DNA of 64,000 nt from Streptomyces cinnamoneus (GTDB taxonomy: Bacteria; Actinomycetota; Actinomycetes; Streptomycetales; Streptomycetaceae), in NCBI RefSeq assembly GCF_014650495.1, contig NZ_BMVB01000022.1:1-64000 (forward strand), read 5' to 3'. The position numbers and the translations under genes were made by a program. Position 1 is the first letter of the stretch. Every line of letters begins with the position of its first letter. Below, piece by piece: positions 1 to 9,281 of this stretch. The notes under the pieces are model-generated. The model was not told the DNA's origin, did not search any database, and saw only the letters and a list, made by a program, of their open reading frames with translations.

Positions 1-590
1 ATGATCAGGTCCGGCTCCAGGGCCAGCGCCATCGCGATCATGATGCGCTGACGCATGCCACCCGAGAACTGGTGCGGGTAGTCGCTCACGCGCTGCTTGG
101 CGGCGGGGATGCGGACCCGGTCCATCAGCTCGATGGCCTTGGCCTTGGCGTCCTTCTTGGACATGCCCTGGTGCACGCGGAACATCTCGCCGAGCTGGTA
201 GCCGACGGTCAGGACCGGGTTCAGGGAGGACAGCGCGTCCTGGAAGATCATGGCGATCTTGCTGCCGCGGATCTTCCGGCGCTCCTCGGCGGACATCTTC
301 AGCATGTCCTGGCCGCGGAAGAGGATCTCGCCCTGCGGGATCTTCCCCGGCGGCATGTCGAGGATGCCCATGATGGCCTGGGCGGTGACGGACTTGCCGG
401 AGCCGGACTCGCCGAGCACGGCGAGCGTCTCGCCCGCGTTGACCGTGTAGTTGACGCCGTTGACGGCCTTGGCGACGCCGTCGCGGGTGTGGAACTCCAC
501 GTGCAGGTCGCGGACTTCGAGCAGCGGGGTGCCCTTGTCGCCGGCCTTGCGGGGCTCGGGGACCTTCGCGTTCTTCTCGATGGTGGTCAC
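1..590 (-). CDS. Peptide ABC transporter ATP-binding protein, DppD/OppD type (C-terminus off the left edge)
   Basis: This is the first of the usually two cytoplasmic ATPases that power di/oligopeptide uptake. The visible N-terminal part has a Walker A motif GESGSGKS near residue 55, a Q-loop (MIFQDALSSLNP) and an ABC signature (FSGGMRQR) close to the window edge. Walker B and the C-terminal oligopeptide/dipeptide domain lie outside. The GTG start at 590 is preceded by GGAGG, and that GGAGG abuts the stop codon of the upstream permease, so the genes are translated as one operon. A DppF/OppF partner is expected just to the left. Family assignment is firm; peptide versus nickel or sugar specificity is inferred from the substrate-binding protein of the operon. 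Confidence 0.93.
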   Translation of the reverse strand, partial: MTTIEKNAKVPEPRKAGDKGTPLLEVRDLHVEFHTRDGVAKAVNGVNYTVNAGETLAVLGESGSGKSVTAQAIMGILDMPPGKIPQGEILFRGQDMLKMSAEERRKIRGSKIAMIFQDALSSLNPVLTVGYQLGEMFRVHQGMSKKDAKAKAIELMDRVRIPAAKQRVSDYPHQFSGGMRQRIMIAMALALEPDLI

Positions 591-601
591 GTACGCCTCC
601 C

Positions 602-1573
602 TCAGCGCAGCTTGGGGTCGAGGGCGTTGCGCACTGCATCGCCGAGCATGATGAAGGCCAGCACGGTGATCGAGACCATCAGCGCCGGGAAGAGCAGGAC
701 GTGCGGCGCGTTGCGCAGCTGGTCCTTGCCGGCCGAGACGTCGATGCCCCAGGAGATCGCCGGGTCGGCCAGGCCGATGCCGAGGTACGACAGCGTGGCC
801 TCGGCGGCGATGTAGCCGCCGAGCGCGGTGGTTGCGACGATGATCACCGGCGCGACGGCGTTCGGCAGGATGTGGCGCAGCAGGATGCGGCCGGTGCCGG
901 CGCCGAGCGCCTTGGCGGCCATCACGTAGTCCTGCTGCTTGATGGAGATCACCGAGCCGCGCATGACGCGGGCGATCTGGGTCCAGCCGAGGACGGCGAG
1001 GGCGGCGGAGACCACCCAGACCGTGCGCACCTCGAACGAGGTGAGGACGACCATGGCGCCCAGCAGGAACGGGATGCCCGCGAAGACGTCGGTCAGGCGG
1101 GAGAGCAGGCTGTCGGCCCAGCCGCCGAAGTAGCCGGCGAGCATGCCGACGAGGCCGCCGAAGAGGGTGACGGTGCCCGTGACGACGACACCGACGATCA
1201 CGGAGGCGCGGGCGCCGTAGACCAGGCGCGCCCAGATGCTGCGGCCCTGGCCGTCGTAGCCGAGCCACTCGGGCGAGAAGACCTTGCCGTACTCGGGCTC
1301 CTTGAGGAAGGCCCCGGTCAGGTCGCCGTTGCGCGGCGAGGCGCTGGTGAACAGGCTCGGGAAGCAGGCCATCGTCAGCAGCAGCAGGATGAGGACCGCG
1401 GAGGCCACGAACAGCGGGTTGCGGCGCAGGTCGCCCCAGGCGTCGCTCCACAGGCTGCGCGGCTTGCCGACCGAACCGCCGCTTCCGCCGGCGCCGCCCG
1501 CGGTCGTCACGGTGCTCACGGTCGTCTCGGTGGCGGCTCCGGCCACGACGGCGCCCTCGGTTGCCTCAGGCAT
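602..1573 (-). CDS. Peptide ABC transporter permease, DppC/OppC type
   Basis: This is the second inner-membrane permease of a peptide importer, 323 residues, normal for the family. It has an N-terminal segment of about 40 residues rich in Gly/Thr/Ser, a first membrane helix near residues 50-72 (VASAVLILLLLTMACFP), then the extracellular loop and five more helices typical of BPD_transp_1. The EAA-like coupling motif (AAKALGAGTGRILLRHILPN) contacts the ATPase. Its start overlaps the end of the preceding permease by 8 nt, so translation is coupled. It pairs with the DppB-type permease to make the channel. Confidence 0.93.
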   Translation of the reverse strand: MPEATEGAVVAGAATETTVSTVTTAGGAGGSGGSVGKPRSLWSDAWGDLRRNPLFVASAVLILLLLTMACFPSLFTSASPRNGDLTGAFLKEPEYGKVFSPEWLGYDGQGRSIWARLVYGARASVIVGVVVTGTVTLFGGLVGMLAGYFGGWADSLLSRLTDVFAGIPFLLGAMVVLTSFEVRTVWVVSAALAVLGWTQIARVMRGSVISIKQQDYVMAAKALGAGTGRILLRHILPNAVAPVIIVATTALGGYIAAEATLSYLGIGLADPAISWGIDVSAGKDQLRNAPHVLLFPALMVSITVLAFIMLGDAVRNALDPKLR

Positions 1574-2495
1574 AACGGATCCTCGGGTCCAGGACCGCGT
1601 AAAGCAGGTCGACGATCAGGCTGGCGCAGAGATAGACGATGACGAGCAACGTGACGATGCCGACGACGGTCGAACCCTCGTGGCGGTTGAGGGCCTCGTA
1701 GATCTCGCGGCCGATGCCCTGGACGTTGAAGATGCCCTCGGTGACGACCGCGCCGCCCAGCAGGGCGCCCAGGTCGGTGCCGAGGAAGGTGACCACGGGG
1801 ATCATCGAGTTGCGCAGCAGGTGGATGCCGACGACGCGGCGGCGCGGCAGGCCCTTGGCGACGGCCGTGCGGATGTAGTCGGCGCGCTTGTTCTCCGCGA
1901 TGGAGGTGCGCGTCAGCCGGGTGACGTACGCCAGGGACAGCGAGCCGAGCACGATGGCGGGCATGAACAACTGCCCGAAGTCCTCGGAGTTCTGGACCGT
2001 CGGGGTGAGCCAGCCCAGCTTCATCGCGAAGATGAACTGGAAGAGGTAGCCGAGCACGAAGGACGGCACCGAGACCAGCAGCAGGGTGAAGAACAGCACG
2101 CCCTTGTCCAGCCAGCGGTCGGCCTTCAGGCCGGCCAGGACGCCGAGGCTGATGCCGACGACGACGGTGAAGACGAAGGCGAACAGCGCCAGTCGGAGGG
2201 TCACCGGAATCGCGTCGGCGATGACGTCGGCGACCGGCCGCTGGCTGGCGATCTGGGTGCCGAAGTCGCCCTGGAACAGTCCGCTGACGTAGTTCCAGTA
2301 CTGCTGCCACAGCGGCAGGTCGAGCCCGAGATCGTGCTTGATCGAGGCGATCTGCGCCTCGTCGATGGCCTGTTCTCCCCACATGGCCCGCACCGGGTCA
2401 CCGGGCAGGGCGTACATCATGAGGAAGATCAGCAAGGTTGACCCGATGAAGACCGGGATCATCTGGAGCAGTCGCCGCGCGACATAGCGCCCCAT
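1566..2495 (-). CDS. Peptide ABC transporter permease, DppB/OppB type
   Basis: This is the first permease of the peptide importer, 309 residues with six predicted membrane helices. The start MGRYVARRLLQMIPVF is typical of DppB proteins, and the long periplasmic loop with LPGDPVRAMWGEQA follows helix 1. I chose the ATG at 2495 because GGAGG lies 4 nt upstream; a longer reading from 2522 adds nine residues with no ribosome site. It is transcribed after the lipoprotein gene across a gap of about 140 bp and overlaps the next permease by 8 nt. Confidence 0.93.
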   Translation of the reverse strand: MGRYVARRLLQMIPVFIGSTLLIFLMMYALPGDPVRAMWGEQAIDEAQIASIKHDLGLDLPLWQQYWNYVSGLFQGDFGTQIASQRPVADVIADAIPVTLRLALFAFVFTVVVGISLGVLAGLKADRWLDKGVLFFTLLLVSVPSFVLGYLFQFIFAMKLGWLTPTVQNSEDFGQLFMPAIVLGSLSLAYVTRLTRTSIAENKRADYIRTAVAKGLPRRRVVGIHLLRNSMIPVVTFLGTDLGALLGGAVVTEGIFNVQGIGREIYEALNRHEGSTVVGIVTLLVIVYLCASLIVDLLYAVLDPRIRYA

Positions 2496-2637
2496 GGTGC
2501 CTCCATGTGGATACGACGGCACCGGGGACCGCTCGCGCAGTGCCGGGCACTGCGGGAGCGGTCCCCGGTACCTTCCCGCCCCGTACCGGCTTGCGGGGGA
2601 TGCGGGGGAACCGGATGCGGGATGACTCCGCGACGGA

Positions 2638-4257
2638 CTACTTGGGGGTGACTTCGGTCATGACGTAGTCACCGCGGTAGTCGACCACGACGTTGTCGGT
2701 CGTCTTGGAGTGTCCACCGTTGATCCGGTAGTTCCACAGCGGGATGGAGGGCATCTTCTGCACCATGGCCTTCTCGGCCTCCTGGTACAGCTTGACCGAC
2801 TCCTCCAGGGTCTTGGCGTTGTCACCCTTCTCCATGAGCTCGTCGATGCCCTTGTCGGAGAAGCGGCCGCTGTTGGCCTCGGCGCCGGTCTTGTAGAGCT
2901 CACGCATGAAGTTGACGTTCAGCGGGTAGTCGGCGACCCAGCCACCGCGGTACATCGCCTTGACCTTGTTCTGGTCACGCAGGTCGAGGTCGGCCTGGAA
3001 GTCCGGCTTGGGGTCGGCGAGGCACTCGACGCCGGTGTTCTGGCGGATGTTCTCGCAGACGGCCGTGATCCACTCCTTGTGGCCGCCGTCGCCGTTGAAC
3101 TGGATCCAGATCTTGTTGCCCGGAACGCCGCCGCCCTCCTTGATGAGGTCCTTGGCCTTCGCCGGGTCGAACTTGAAGACGTCGACGCCCAGGTCGCTCT
3201 GGTTGCCCTCGACACCGGGCGGGGTGAAGCTGGTGGCCGGCGTGCGGGTGCCGTTGAGGACCGTCTTGGTGATGGTCTGGCGGTCGATCGCCATCGACAG
3301 GCCCTGGATGACCTTCGGGTCGATGCCCTTGAAGGGCTCGCTGTAGAAGGCCGGGACGATGGACTGAACGGCCGCGTACGGCTTGTCGATCGCCCGGTCG
3401 CCCAGGTCGGACTTGTACTTGGGCAGGTCCTTGGGGCCGATCTGGCGGATCAGGTCGAGGTTGCCCGACATGAGCTCCTGGTAGGCGGCCTCGACCGTGG
3501 AGTACTGCTTGAACTGCACGCCCTTGTTCTTGGGCTTGTCGTCACCCTTGTAGCCGTCGTACGCGGCGACCTGGATGAGCTTCTTGTGGTCCCACTTCTC
3601 GAACTTGTAGGGGCCCTGGCCGACCGGCTTCTGGCCGAAGCCCTTCGGGTCCTTGAAGAACGCCTGCGGCTGCGGCATGAAGGGGACGTAGCCGAGCTTG
3701 TACTGGAAGTACGGGACCGGGTTCTTGAGCTCGACGCTGAGGGTCAGCTCGTCCTTGGCCGTCAGACCCGACATCTTGTCGGACTTGGGGTCACCCTTCT
3801 CGGGGTGGACGTCCTCGTAGCCCTTGATGTCGTTGAACCAGAGGCTGTTCTTCTGGTTGTTCTTGATGTTGGCGCCCCAGTTCCAGGCGTCGACATACGA
3901 CTGGGCGGTGACCTTCTCGCCGTTGTGGAACGTCCAGCCCGACTTGAGCTTGATCGTCCACGTCTTGGAGTCCTCGGTGGTGATGGACTCGGCGGCGACG
4001 TTGAGGATCTTGCCCTTGTCGTCGAACTTCACGAGCGGCGAGTAGAGGGCGGTGATGACGTAGTGGCCCAGCGTCTCGTTGGTGTCCGTCGGGTAGAGCG
4101 GGTTCTGCGGCTCACCGACGTCGACCGACACGTAGCCCGCAGGCTTACCGCCGGAACCGGAACTGCTCTTGCTGTCTCCGCCGCCGTTGCAAGCGGTCGC
4201 GGCCATCGCAACGACGATGGCGCCAACGACCCACTTTGCGCTCTTGGCACCGCGCAT
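2638..4257 (-). CDS. Peptide ABC transporter substrate-binding lipoprotein, DppA/OppA type
   Basis: This is the extracytoplasmic receptor of the importer, 539 residues, SBP_bac_5 family. The signal peptide (residues 1-23) ends in a lipobox, MAATAC, so Cys23 is the likely lipid anchor; a Ser/Gly-rich linker follows. The mature part has the family pattern with WTIKLKSGWTFHNGEKVTAQ near residue 95 and a C-terminal lobe ending in the IPLWNYR region. It is first in the operon; GAGGAGG precedes the ATG. Actinobacterial relatives handle oligopeptides and sometimes act in developmental signalling (BldK is such a system), but nothing here shows that this copy does so. Confidence 0.93.
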   Translation of the reverse strand: MRGAKSAKWVVGAIVVAMAATACNGGGDSKSSSGSGGKPAGYVSVDVGEPQNPLYPTDTNETLGHYVITALYSPLVKFDDKGKILNVAAESITTEDSKTWTIKLKSGWTFHNGEKVTAQSYVDAWNWGANIKNNQKNSLWFNDIKGYEDVHPEKGDPKSDKMSGLTAKDELTLSVELKNPVPYFQYKLGYVPFMPQPQAFFKDPKGFGQKPVGQGPYKFEKWDHKKLIQVAAYDGYKGDDKPKNKGVQFKQYSTVEAAYQELMSGNLDLIRQIGPKDLPKYKSDLGDRAIDKPYAAVQSIVPAFYSEPFKGIDPKVIQGLSMAIDRQTITKTVLNGTRTPATSFTPPGVEGNQSDLGVDVFKFDPAKAKDLIKEGGGVPGNKIWIQFNGDGGHKEWITAVCENIRQNTGVECLADPKPDFQADLDLRDQNKVKAMYRGGWVADYPLNVNFMRELYKTGAEANSGRFSDKGIDELMEKGDNAKTLEESVKLYQEAEKAMVQKMPSIPLWNYRINGGHSKTTDNVVVDYRGDYVMTEVTPK

Positions 4258-4627
4258 GGGTATGCCTCCTCAAGAGTCCACAAATCACTACAAGAGAGGC
4301 ACCGGCCCCACGCTGACACCCCTGACAGCGGAGACGGAACCGGCACCTTCAGTGTGCTCGTGAGTCGGCGCTCCCCACAGCGCGTGACCCATTGACCCGA
4401 GCTCAGTGAAGCCAACTATTAAGTACGTCCGTCCTGTAAACCACACTTAAAGGGTCTCGCTTTGGTCACATCGATCACCGACACAGGCCCAAAATATGGA
4501 CAAAGCGATCGGAGACAGACACACGCGAAACGGACTGTTAACACAACATCCGGATTCACCGGACCGACTTCCGGACGGCCCGCCGGGAACGGACACAACC
4601 GGAAGGTCAGGATCCGCTTTTGACGGG

Positions 4628-4694
4628 ACGATCGGCGGACGATCAGCGGTCAATCAGAGGGTGATCGGCGGGCGATCGGCGGGGCGATCAGCGG
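4628..4694. repeat. Six head-to-tail copies of an 11-bp unit (NCGATCRGCGG)
   Basis: The units start at 4628, 4639, 4650, 4661, 4672 and 4683. Four are close to ACGATCGGCGG/ACGATCAGCGG; unit 3 (TCAATCAGAGG) is the most diverged and unit 6 carries one extra G. The 11-bp period is about one helical turn, so all copies face the same side of the DNA, as protein-binding iterons do. The array sits upstream of the peptide transporter operon and downstream of typA. Confidence 0.75.
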
Positions 4695-4750
4695 CACACG
4701 AGGCCGCCCGGACGGATCGCGTAGTCGCTCCCCCGCCCGGGAACGGCGAC

Positions 4751-4791
4751 GGCCCGCCGTCCCCCGCCATGGTGGCGGGGGACGGCGGGCC
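4751..4791 (-). terminator. typA terminator hairpin
   Basis: A perfect 18-bp inverted repeat (4751-4768 with 4774-4791, loop ATGGT) lies about 40 nt downstream of the typA stop. There is no T-tract, as is common in Streptomyces. It could also stop transcription in the other direction. Confidence 0.8.
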
Positions 4792-4832
4792 GTCTGCGGC
4801 GCGGTGGGCATCGGCGCCCGGCGCGGTGGTCC

Positions 4833-6737
4833 TTAGCGCTTGGCGCGGGAAGCGGTGCGGCCGCGCTCCTTCTGGTCCAGGACGACCTTGCGGATGCGGA
4901 CCGCCTCCGGGGTCACCTCGACGCACTCGTCGTCGCGGCAGAACTCCAGGGACTGCTCCAGCGACAGCTTGCGCGGCGGGACGATCGCCTCGAAGGAGTC
5001 GGCGGAGGAGGAGCGCATGTTGGTGAGCTTCTTCTCCTTGGTGATGTTGACGTCCATGTCGTCGGCGCGCGAGTTCTCGCCGACGATCATGCCCTCGTAC
5101 ACCTCGGTGCCCGGGTCGGTGAAGAGCACGCCGCGCTCCTGGAGGTTCGTCATCGCGAAGGCGGTGACGGCACCGGCGCGGTCGGCGACCAGCGAACCGT
5201 TGTTACGGGTCTTCAGCTCGCCGAACCACGGCTCGTGGCCCTCGTGGATGGAGTGGGCGATGCCGGTACCGCGGGTGTTCGTCAGGAACTCCGTGCGGAA
5301 GCCGATCAGACCACGGGACGGGACGACGAACTCCATGCGGACCCAGCCGGAGCCGTGGTTCGACATGTTGTCCATGCGGCCCTTGCGGGTGCCCATGAGC
5401 TGCGTGACCGCGCCCATGTGCTCCTCGGGGACGTCGACCGTGAGGCGCTCGACCGGCTCGTGCGTCTTGCCGTCGACCTCCTTGGTGACGACCTGCGGCT
5501 TGCCGATGGTCATCTCGAAGCCCTCACGGCGCATCTGCTCGACCAGGATGGCCAGCGCCAGCTCACCGCGGCCCTGCACCTCCCAGGCGTCGGGGCGCTC
5601 GGTGTCCAGGACGCGCAGCGAGACGTTACCGACCAGCTCGCGGTCCAGACGGTCCTTGACCTGGCGGGCGGTGACCTTGCGGTCCTTGACCGCGGACTTG
5701 GCGTCCGCGCCCTTGCCCGTGCCACCGCGGCCGACGAGCGGCGAGGTGTTGGTGCCGATGGTCATGGAGATCGCGGGCTCGTCGACCGTGATCAGGGGCA
5801 GCGCGACCGGGTTCTCCGGGTCGGCCAGGGTCTCACCGATCATGATGTCGGGGATACCGGCGACGGCGCAGATGTCACCGGGGCCGGCCACCTCGGCGGG
5901 CTTGCGGGTGAGGGCCTCGGTCATCATCAGCTCGGTGATGCGGACGTTGGAGATCGTGCCGTCACGCTTGATCCAGGCCACGGTCTGGCCCTTGCGCAGC
6001 TCGCCCTGCTCGACGCGGAGCAGCGCGATGCGGCCGAGGAAGTTGTCGGCGTCGAGGTTGGTGACGTGGGCCTGGAGCGGCGCGTCCTCCTCGTACGCCG
6101 GGGCCGGGACGTGCTCCAGGATCGTGGAGAAGAACGGCTCCAGGTTGGTGCTGTCCGCGGGGACGGTGCCGTCCTCCGGCTTGGTCAGCGAGGCGATGCC
6201 GTCACGGCCGCAGGCGTAGACGATCGGGAACTCGATCTGGTCCTCGTCCGCGTCCAGGTCCAGGAAGAGGTCGTACGTCTCGTTGACGACCTCGTCGATG
6301 CGGGAGTCCGGGCGGTCCGTCTTGTTGATGCAGAGGATGACCGGCTTCCGCTGCTGGAGCGCCTTGCGGAGCACGAAGCGGGTCTGCGGCAGCGGGCCCT
6401 CGGAGGCGTCCACCAGCAGCACGACCGCGTCCACCATCGACAGACCGCGCTCGACCTCGCCACCGAAGTCGGCGTGGCCGGGGGTGTCGATGATGTTGAT
6501 CGTGATCGGGTCCCCGCCGTCCTTGGGGTGGTACTTCACCGCCGTGTTCTTGGCGAGGATCGTGATGCCCTTCTCACGCTCCAGGTCGTTCGAGTCCATG
6601 ACGCGGTCGTCGACGGAGTCGAGCTGGTGGGCGGCGAAGGCGCCGGCCTGCTTGAGCATGGCGTCGACGATGGTCGTCTTGCCGTGGTCGACGTGGGCGA
6701 CGATGGCGACGTTACGAATGTCGTGGCGCGTGGGCAT
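4833..6737 (-). CDS. typA: Translational GTPase TypA/BipA
   Basis: This is a ribosome-associated GTPase of the EF-G/LepA class that helps 50S assembly and stress adaptation. It is 634 residues, close to the usual length for actinobacterial TypA. Visible motifs: G1 AHVDHGKTT (residues 14-22), G3 DTPGHADFGGEVERG, G4 NKTDRPDSR, then the EF-Tu domain 2, EF-G domain V-like region and the TypA-specific C-terminal domain (GTEVYEGMIVGENSRADD). The ATG at 6737 begins the conserved MPTRHDIRNVAI; a longer reading from 6902 would add 55 proline/arginine-rich residues not typical of the family. It stands alone, with its own terminator. Confidence 0.97.
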   Translation of the reverse strand: MPTRHDIRNVAIVAHVDHGKTTIVDAMLKQAGAFAAHQLDSVDDRVMDSNDLEREKGITILAKNTAVKYHPKDGGDPITINIIDTPGHADFGGEVERGLSMVDAVVLLVDASEGPLPQTRFVLRKALQQRKPVILCINKTDRPDSRIDEVVNETYDLFLDLDADEDQIEFPIVYACGRDGIASLTKPEDGTVPADSTNLEPFFSTILEHVPAPAYEEDAPLQAHVTNLDADNFLGRIALLRVEQGELRKGQTVAWIKRDGTISNVRITELMMTEALTRKPAEVAGPGDICAVAGIPDIMIGETLADPENPVALPLITVDEPAISMTIGTNTSPLVGRGGTGKGADAKSAVKDRKVTARQVKDRLDRELVGNVSLRVLDTERPDAWEVQGRGELALAILVEQMRREGFEMTIGKPQVVTKEVDGKTHEPVERLTVDVPEEHMGAVTQLMGTRKGRMDNMSNHGSGWVRMEFVVPSRGLIGFRTEFLTNTRGTGIAHSIHEGHEPWFGELKTRNNGSLVADRAGAVTAFAMTNLQERGVLFTDPGTEVYEGMIVGENSRADDMDVNITKEKKLTNMRSSSADSFEAIVPPRKLSLEQSLEFCRDDECVEVTPEAVRIRKVVLDQKERGRTASRAKR

Positions 6738-6968
6738 ACTGGCGGCGCTTCTCCCGGAATCGTGGATGGCGGCGCGTACGGTCCGGCACGCGCGCCCTGC
6801 CGGGCAGAACACGCCGCGGCCTCTTCCATGGTACGGGGCGCGGCCGCATTCGGCCGCCTCAGGCCAGTCCGGGCCCCTCTGACCTGCGGCTTTCGTCCGC
6901 AATCGGGGGGCGGGCCGGGTGCGATCGGTCCGCCCGGCGACGCATCGGCGGGAGGGTGGGGGAAGCCG

Positions 6969-9011
6969 TCAGCGCCGGTAGCCGATGTCCTGGTAACGCG
7001 GGCTGGCGAGACCGAAGGCCCCGGCATTCACGACCGTCCTGCGCGTCCCCACCAGCTCGGGTCGCTGGTACAGCGGGATCGATCCCGCCGCGGCCCAGAT
7101 GCGGGCGTCAGCCCGGGCCATCAGGTCGTGCGAGGCGTCGGCGTCGAGCTCCGTCGACGCCTGGTCGAAGAGCCGGTCGATCTGGTCGGTGCCGACCCGG
7201 GTGTAGTTCTGCTCGACGATCAGCGATCCGTCCGGCGCCGGCTGCGGCTTGGCGAAGATCGGCCGGGCGTCGGTGGCCGGGAAGGCCCCGGTGGGCCAGC
7301 CGTAGAGGGCCAGGTCGAAGTCGCCGGAGGCGATGTGGTCCTTGAAGAAGGAGGCGTCGTCGACCTTGATGACCTCCGTGCGCACCCCGATGGCGTCGAG
7401 CTGGCGGGCGATGCGCTCGCCCACCGCGCGCAGCGGCTCGGCCCCGGCCCCCTTCGGCAGGACGAAGCGGAGGGTCAGCTTCTTGCCGTCCTTGTAGCGG
7501 GCCGGGGAGGCCCCGGCCTTGTCGCCGGTGTCGAGGGAGCCCTTGTCGTCGGTGCCCGTCTCGTCCTCCAGCCCGTCCACGTCGTCGTCGGTCCCGTCCG
7601 GGTCGTCGTCGTCATCCGCCGGCCGGCCCTTCGCCCTGACCCCGGGCGCGCTGCCCGCCGCCTTCTTCTGGGGCGCCGCGCCGTGGCCCGCCTTCCAGCC
7701 GGCGTCCGCCAGCAGGGCCTGGGCCGCCTTGGGATCCACGGAGCCGATCGCGCTGCTGGTGTCCTCGTACCCCTGCTGGCCGGCCACCAGGACGTGGCTG
7801 CCGAGCGGCTGGGCGGGCAGCCCCAGGGGCGCCAGGACGTACTCGGCGATGGCCTTGCGGTCGACGGCCCGGGCGATGGCCCGCCGGACGCGTTCGTCGG
7901 CGAGCGGTCCGGAGGCGCCGTTGAGGGCGAGCTGGGTGTAGGCGGGCTCCAGGGAGCGGCGTACGACCAGGCCGCGCAGGGCCGTCACATCGGCGGCGGC
8001 GGGCTTGTTCGCACCGTCCAGCCGGCCCTGGTCGGACCGCCCCTCCGCGCGGGCCGCGCCGGGGCTCGCGCCGGGCGGCGCGATGATGCCCGGGCGGCCC
8101 TTGTCGGAGCGGTCCTTCTTCGACGGAGTGTTCGCCTTCGTGATGCGCTCCGCGGCGCCCGGGGTGATCTCGGCGATGTCGACCTTCCCGCTCGCCAGTG
8201 CCGCGACCCGTTGCTCCGGCGGCACGGCCCGCAGCACGAGCCGGTCGAGCTTGGCCCGCTCGCCCCACCACCGGGGGTTGCGCACGAGCGTCAGCGTGCC
8301 CTGCTTGGCGTCGCGACCACCCACCGCGAAGGGCCCGGCGGCGAGCTTGAGCTCCTTGCGCGCCGAGTCGTTGAAGGCGCTGCCGCTGCCCATCACCGAC
8401 CGGGGGTAGAGCGGGGTGAAGAGCGCGGCCCAGTCGGCGTGGTTCTTGGCGAAGGTGACCTTGACCTCCTGGGCGTTCGCACCGCGTTCGACCCGGTCGA
8501 TCCGGTCGTAGCCGGCGTTGCGGGCCGTCCAGTACGCGCTGTCCTTGCCGCGCAGCGCCTTCCACTGGGCCTCGAAGTCGGCGGAGGTGATGGCGGTGCC
8601 GTTGCTCCAGACGGCCTTGGGGTTGAGCTTGTAGACCACGACCTGGCGCGGCTCGCGCTGCGTGACGGAGGCCGAGGCCAGGTAGTCGGGGTTGCGCTGC
8701 GGCCGGCCGCGGCCGTCGAGCGTGAAGAGGGTGGGCAGCACGGCGCCGGCGACCCGCTGGGACGCCTGGTCCGCATCCGCCTGGAAGGTGTTGTAGGTCG
8801 CGGGCAGCGCGTCGACGGCCCAGGTCAGGGTGCCCTTGTCGGCGACCTTGGAGCGCGGGGCCGCCGCGATGTCCTGGGGGGCGGCGGGGCCGTCGGCCTC
8901 GTCGTCGCCGGCGCCGCAGCCGGTGAGGAGCGGCAGCGGCAGGAGCAGGCCCGCGGTGAGCAGAACGGCGGAACGGAGGCGCGTACGGGACCGCGTGTGC
9001 TGGGACGACAT
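6969..9011 (-). CDS. ABC transporter family substrate-binding lipoprotein (SBP_bac_5) with an acidic insert
   Basis: This is a predicted lipid-anchored solute receptor, 680 residues. The signal peptide ends at a lipobox (PLLTGC), followed by Gly-Ala-Gly-Asp. The fold follows the peptide/nickel-binding family, with AVWSNGTAITSADFEAQWKA in lobe 1 and a C-terminal QRPELVGTR region. It is longer than usual because of two linkers: one rich in Lys/Gly/Pro near 8030-8130 and one very acidic near 7555-7625 with runs of Asp. The ATG at 9011 has GGAGG 9 nt upstream. No permease or ATPase gene is adjacent, so it is an orphan receptor, perhaps sharing the transporter encoded at 1-4257. The ligand is unknown. 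Confidence 0.88.
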   Translation of the reverse strand: MSSQHTRSRTRLRSAVLLTAGLLLPLPLLTGCGAGDDEADGPAAPQDIAAAPRSKVADKGTLTWAVDALPATYNTFQADADQASQRVAGAVLPTLFTLDGRGRPQRNPDYLASASVTQREPRQVVVYKLNPKAVWSNGTAITSADFEAQWKALRGKDSAYWTARNAGYDRIDRVERGANAQEVKVTFAKNHADWAALFTPLYPRSVMGSGSAFNDSARKELKLAAGPFAVGGRDAKQGTLTLVRNPRWWGERAKLDRLVLRAVPPEQRVAALASGKVDIAEITPGAAERITKANTPSKKDRSDKGRPGIIAPPGASPGAARAEGRSDQGRLDGANKPAAADVTALRGLVVRRSLEPAYTQLALNGASGPLADERVRRAIARAVDRKAIAEYVLAPLGLPAQPLGSHVLVAGQQGYEDTSSAIGSVDPKAAQALLADAGWKAGHGAAPQKKAAGSAPGVRAKGRPADDDDDPDGTDDDVDGLEDETGTDDKGSLDTGDKAGASPARYKDGKKLTLRFVLPKGAGAEPLRAVGERIARQLDAIGVRTEVIKVDDASFFKDHIASGDFDLALYGWPTGAFPATDARPIFAKPQPAPDGSLIVEQNYTRVGTDQIDRLFDQASTELDADASHDLMARADARIWAAAGSIPLYQRPELVGTRRTVVNAGAFGLASPRYQDIGYRR

Positions 9012-9281
9012 GGGGCTACCTCCGCCGGTCCGGTCCAAGATCGTGCACAGACGGCGTCAACTGAAAGCGACGCCCCGCGCGGACGGGCGCCGACACGTCG
9101 CCCAGCGCCCGCACGCCACCCACCTGGGCGAACGCAGGGACGGCCAAAGGGGGTCGCAGCGAATGCGCTCCCGCGAAGCCGCGATCGGGACGGCTATCTT
9201 CCCCTGGAGGGGTGTGACGCGCGACACTCTCAGTCGCATGACCGGGCGCCACCCGCAACCCCCGACGCGGAAGGCCACATC

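Larger units (their letters stand above)
4258..4832. other. Intergenic region between the peptide transporter operon and typA
   Basis: This 575-bp gap holds the leader of the transporter operon (from 4257 upwards, read on the minus strand), a relatively AT-rich patch at 4415-4500 where a promoter would be expected, an array of six 11-bp direct repeats at 4628-4694, and the typA terminator at 4751-4791. I could not pick a convincing -35/-10 pair: TTTACA and TAATAG occur near 4440-4418 but are spaced too closely. No coding sequence is supported. Confidence 0.6.

Noticed and set aside
2710..4395. A 561-codon plus-strand frame opposite the transporter lipoprotein
   Set aside because: The lipoprotein has clear family motifs and a ribosome site; the opposite frame has neither.
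4415..4445. Promoter TTTACA/TAATAG for the peptide transporter operon
   Set aside because: The spacing is 13 bp, too short for a normal promoter.
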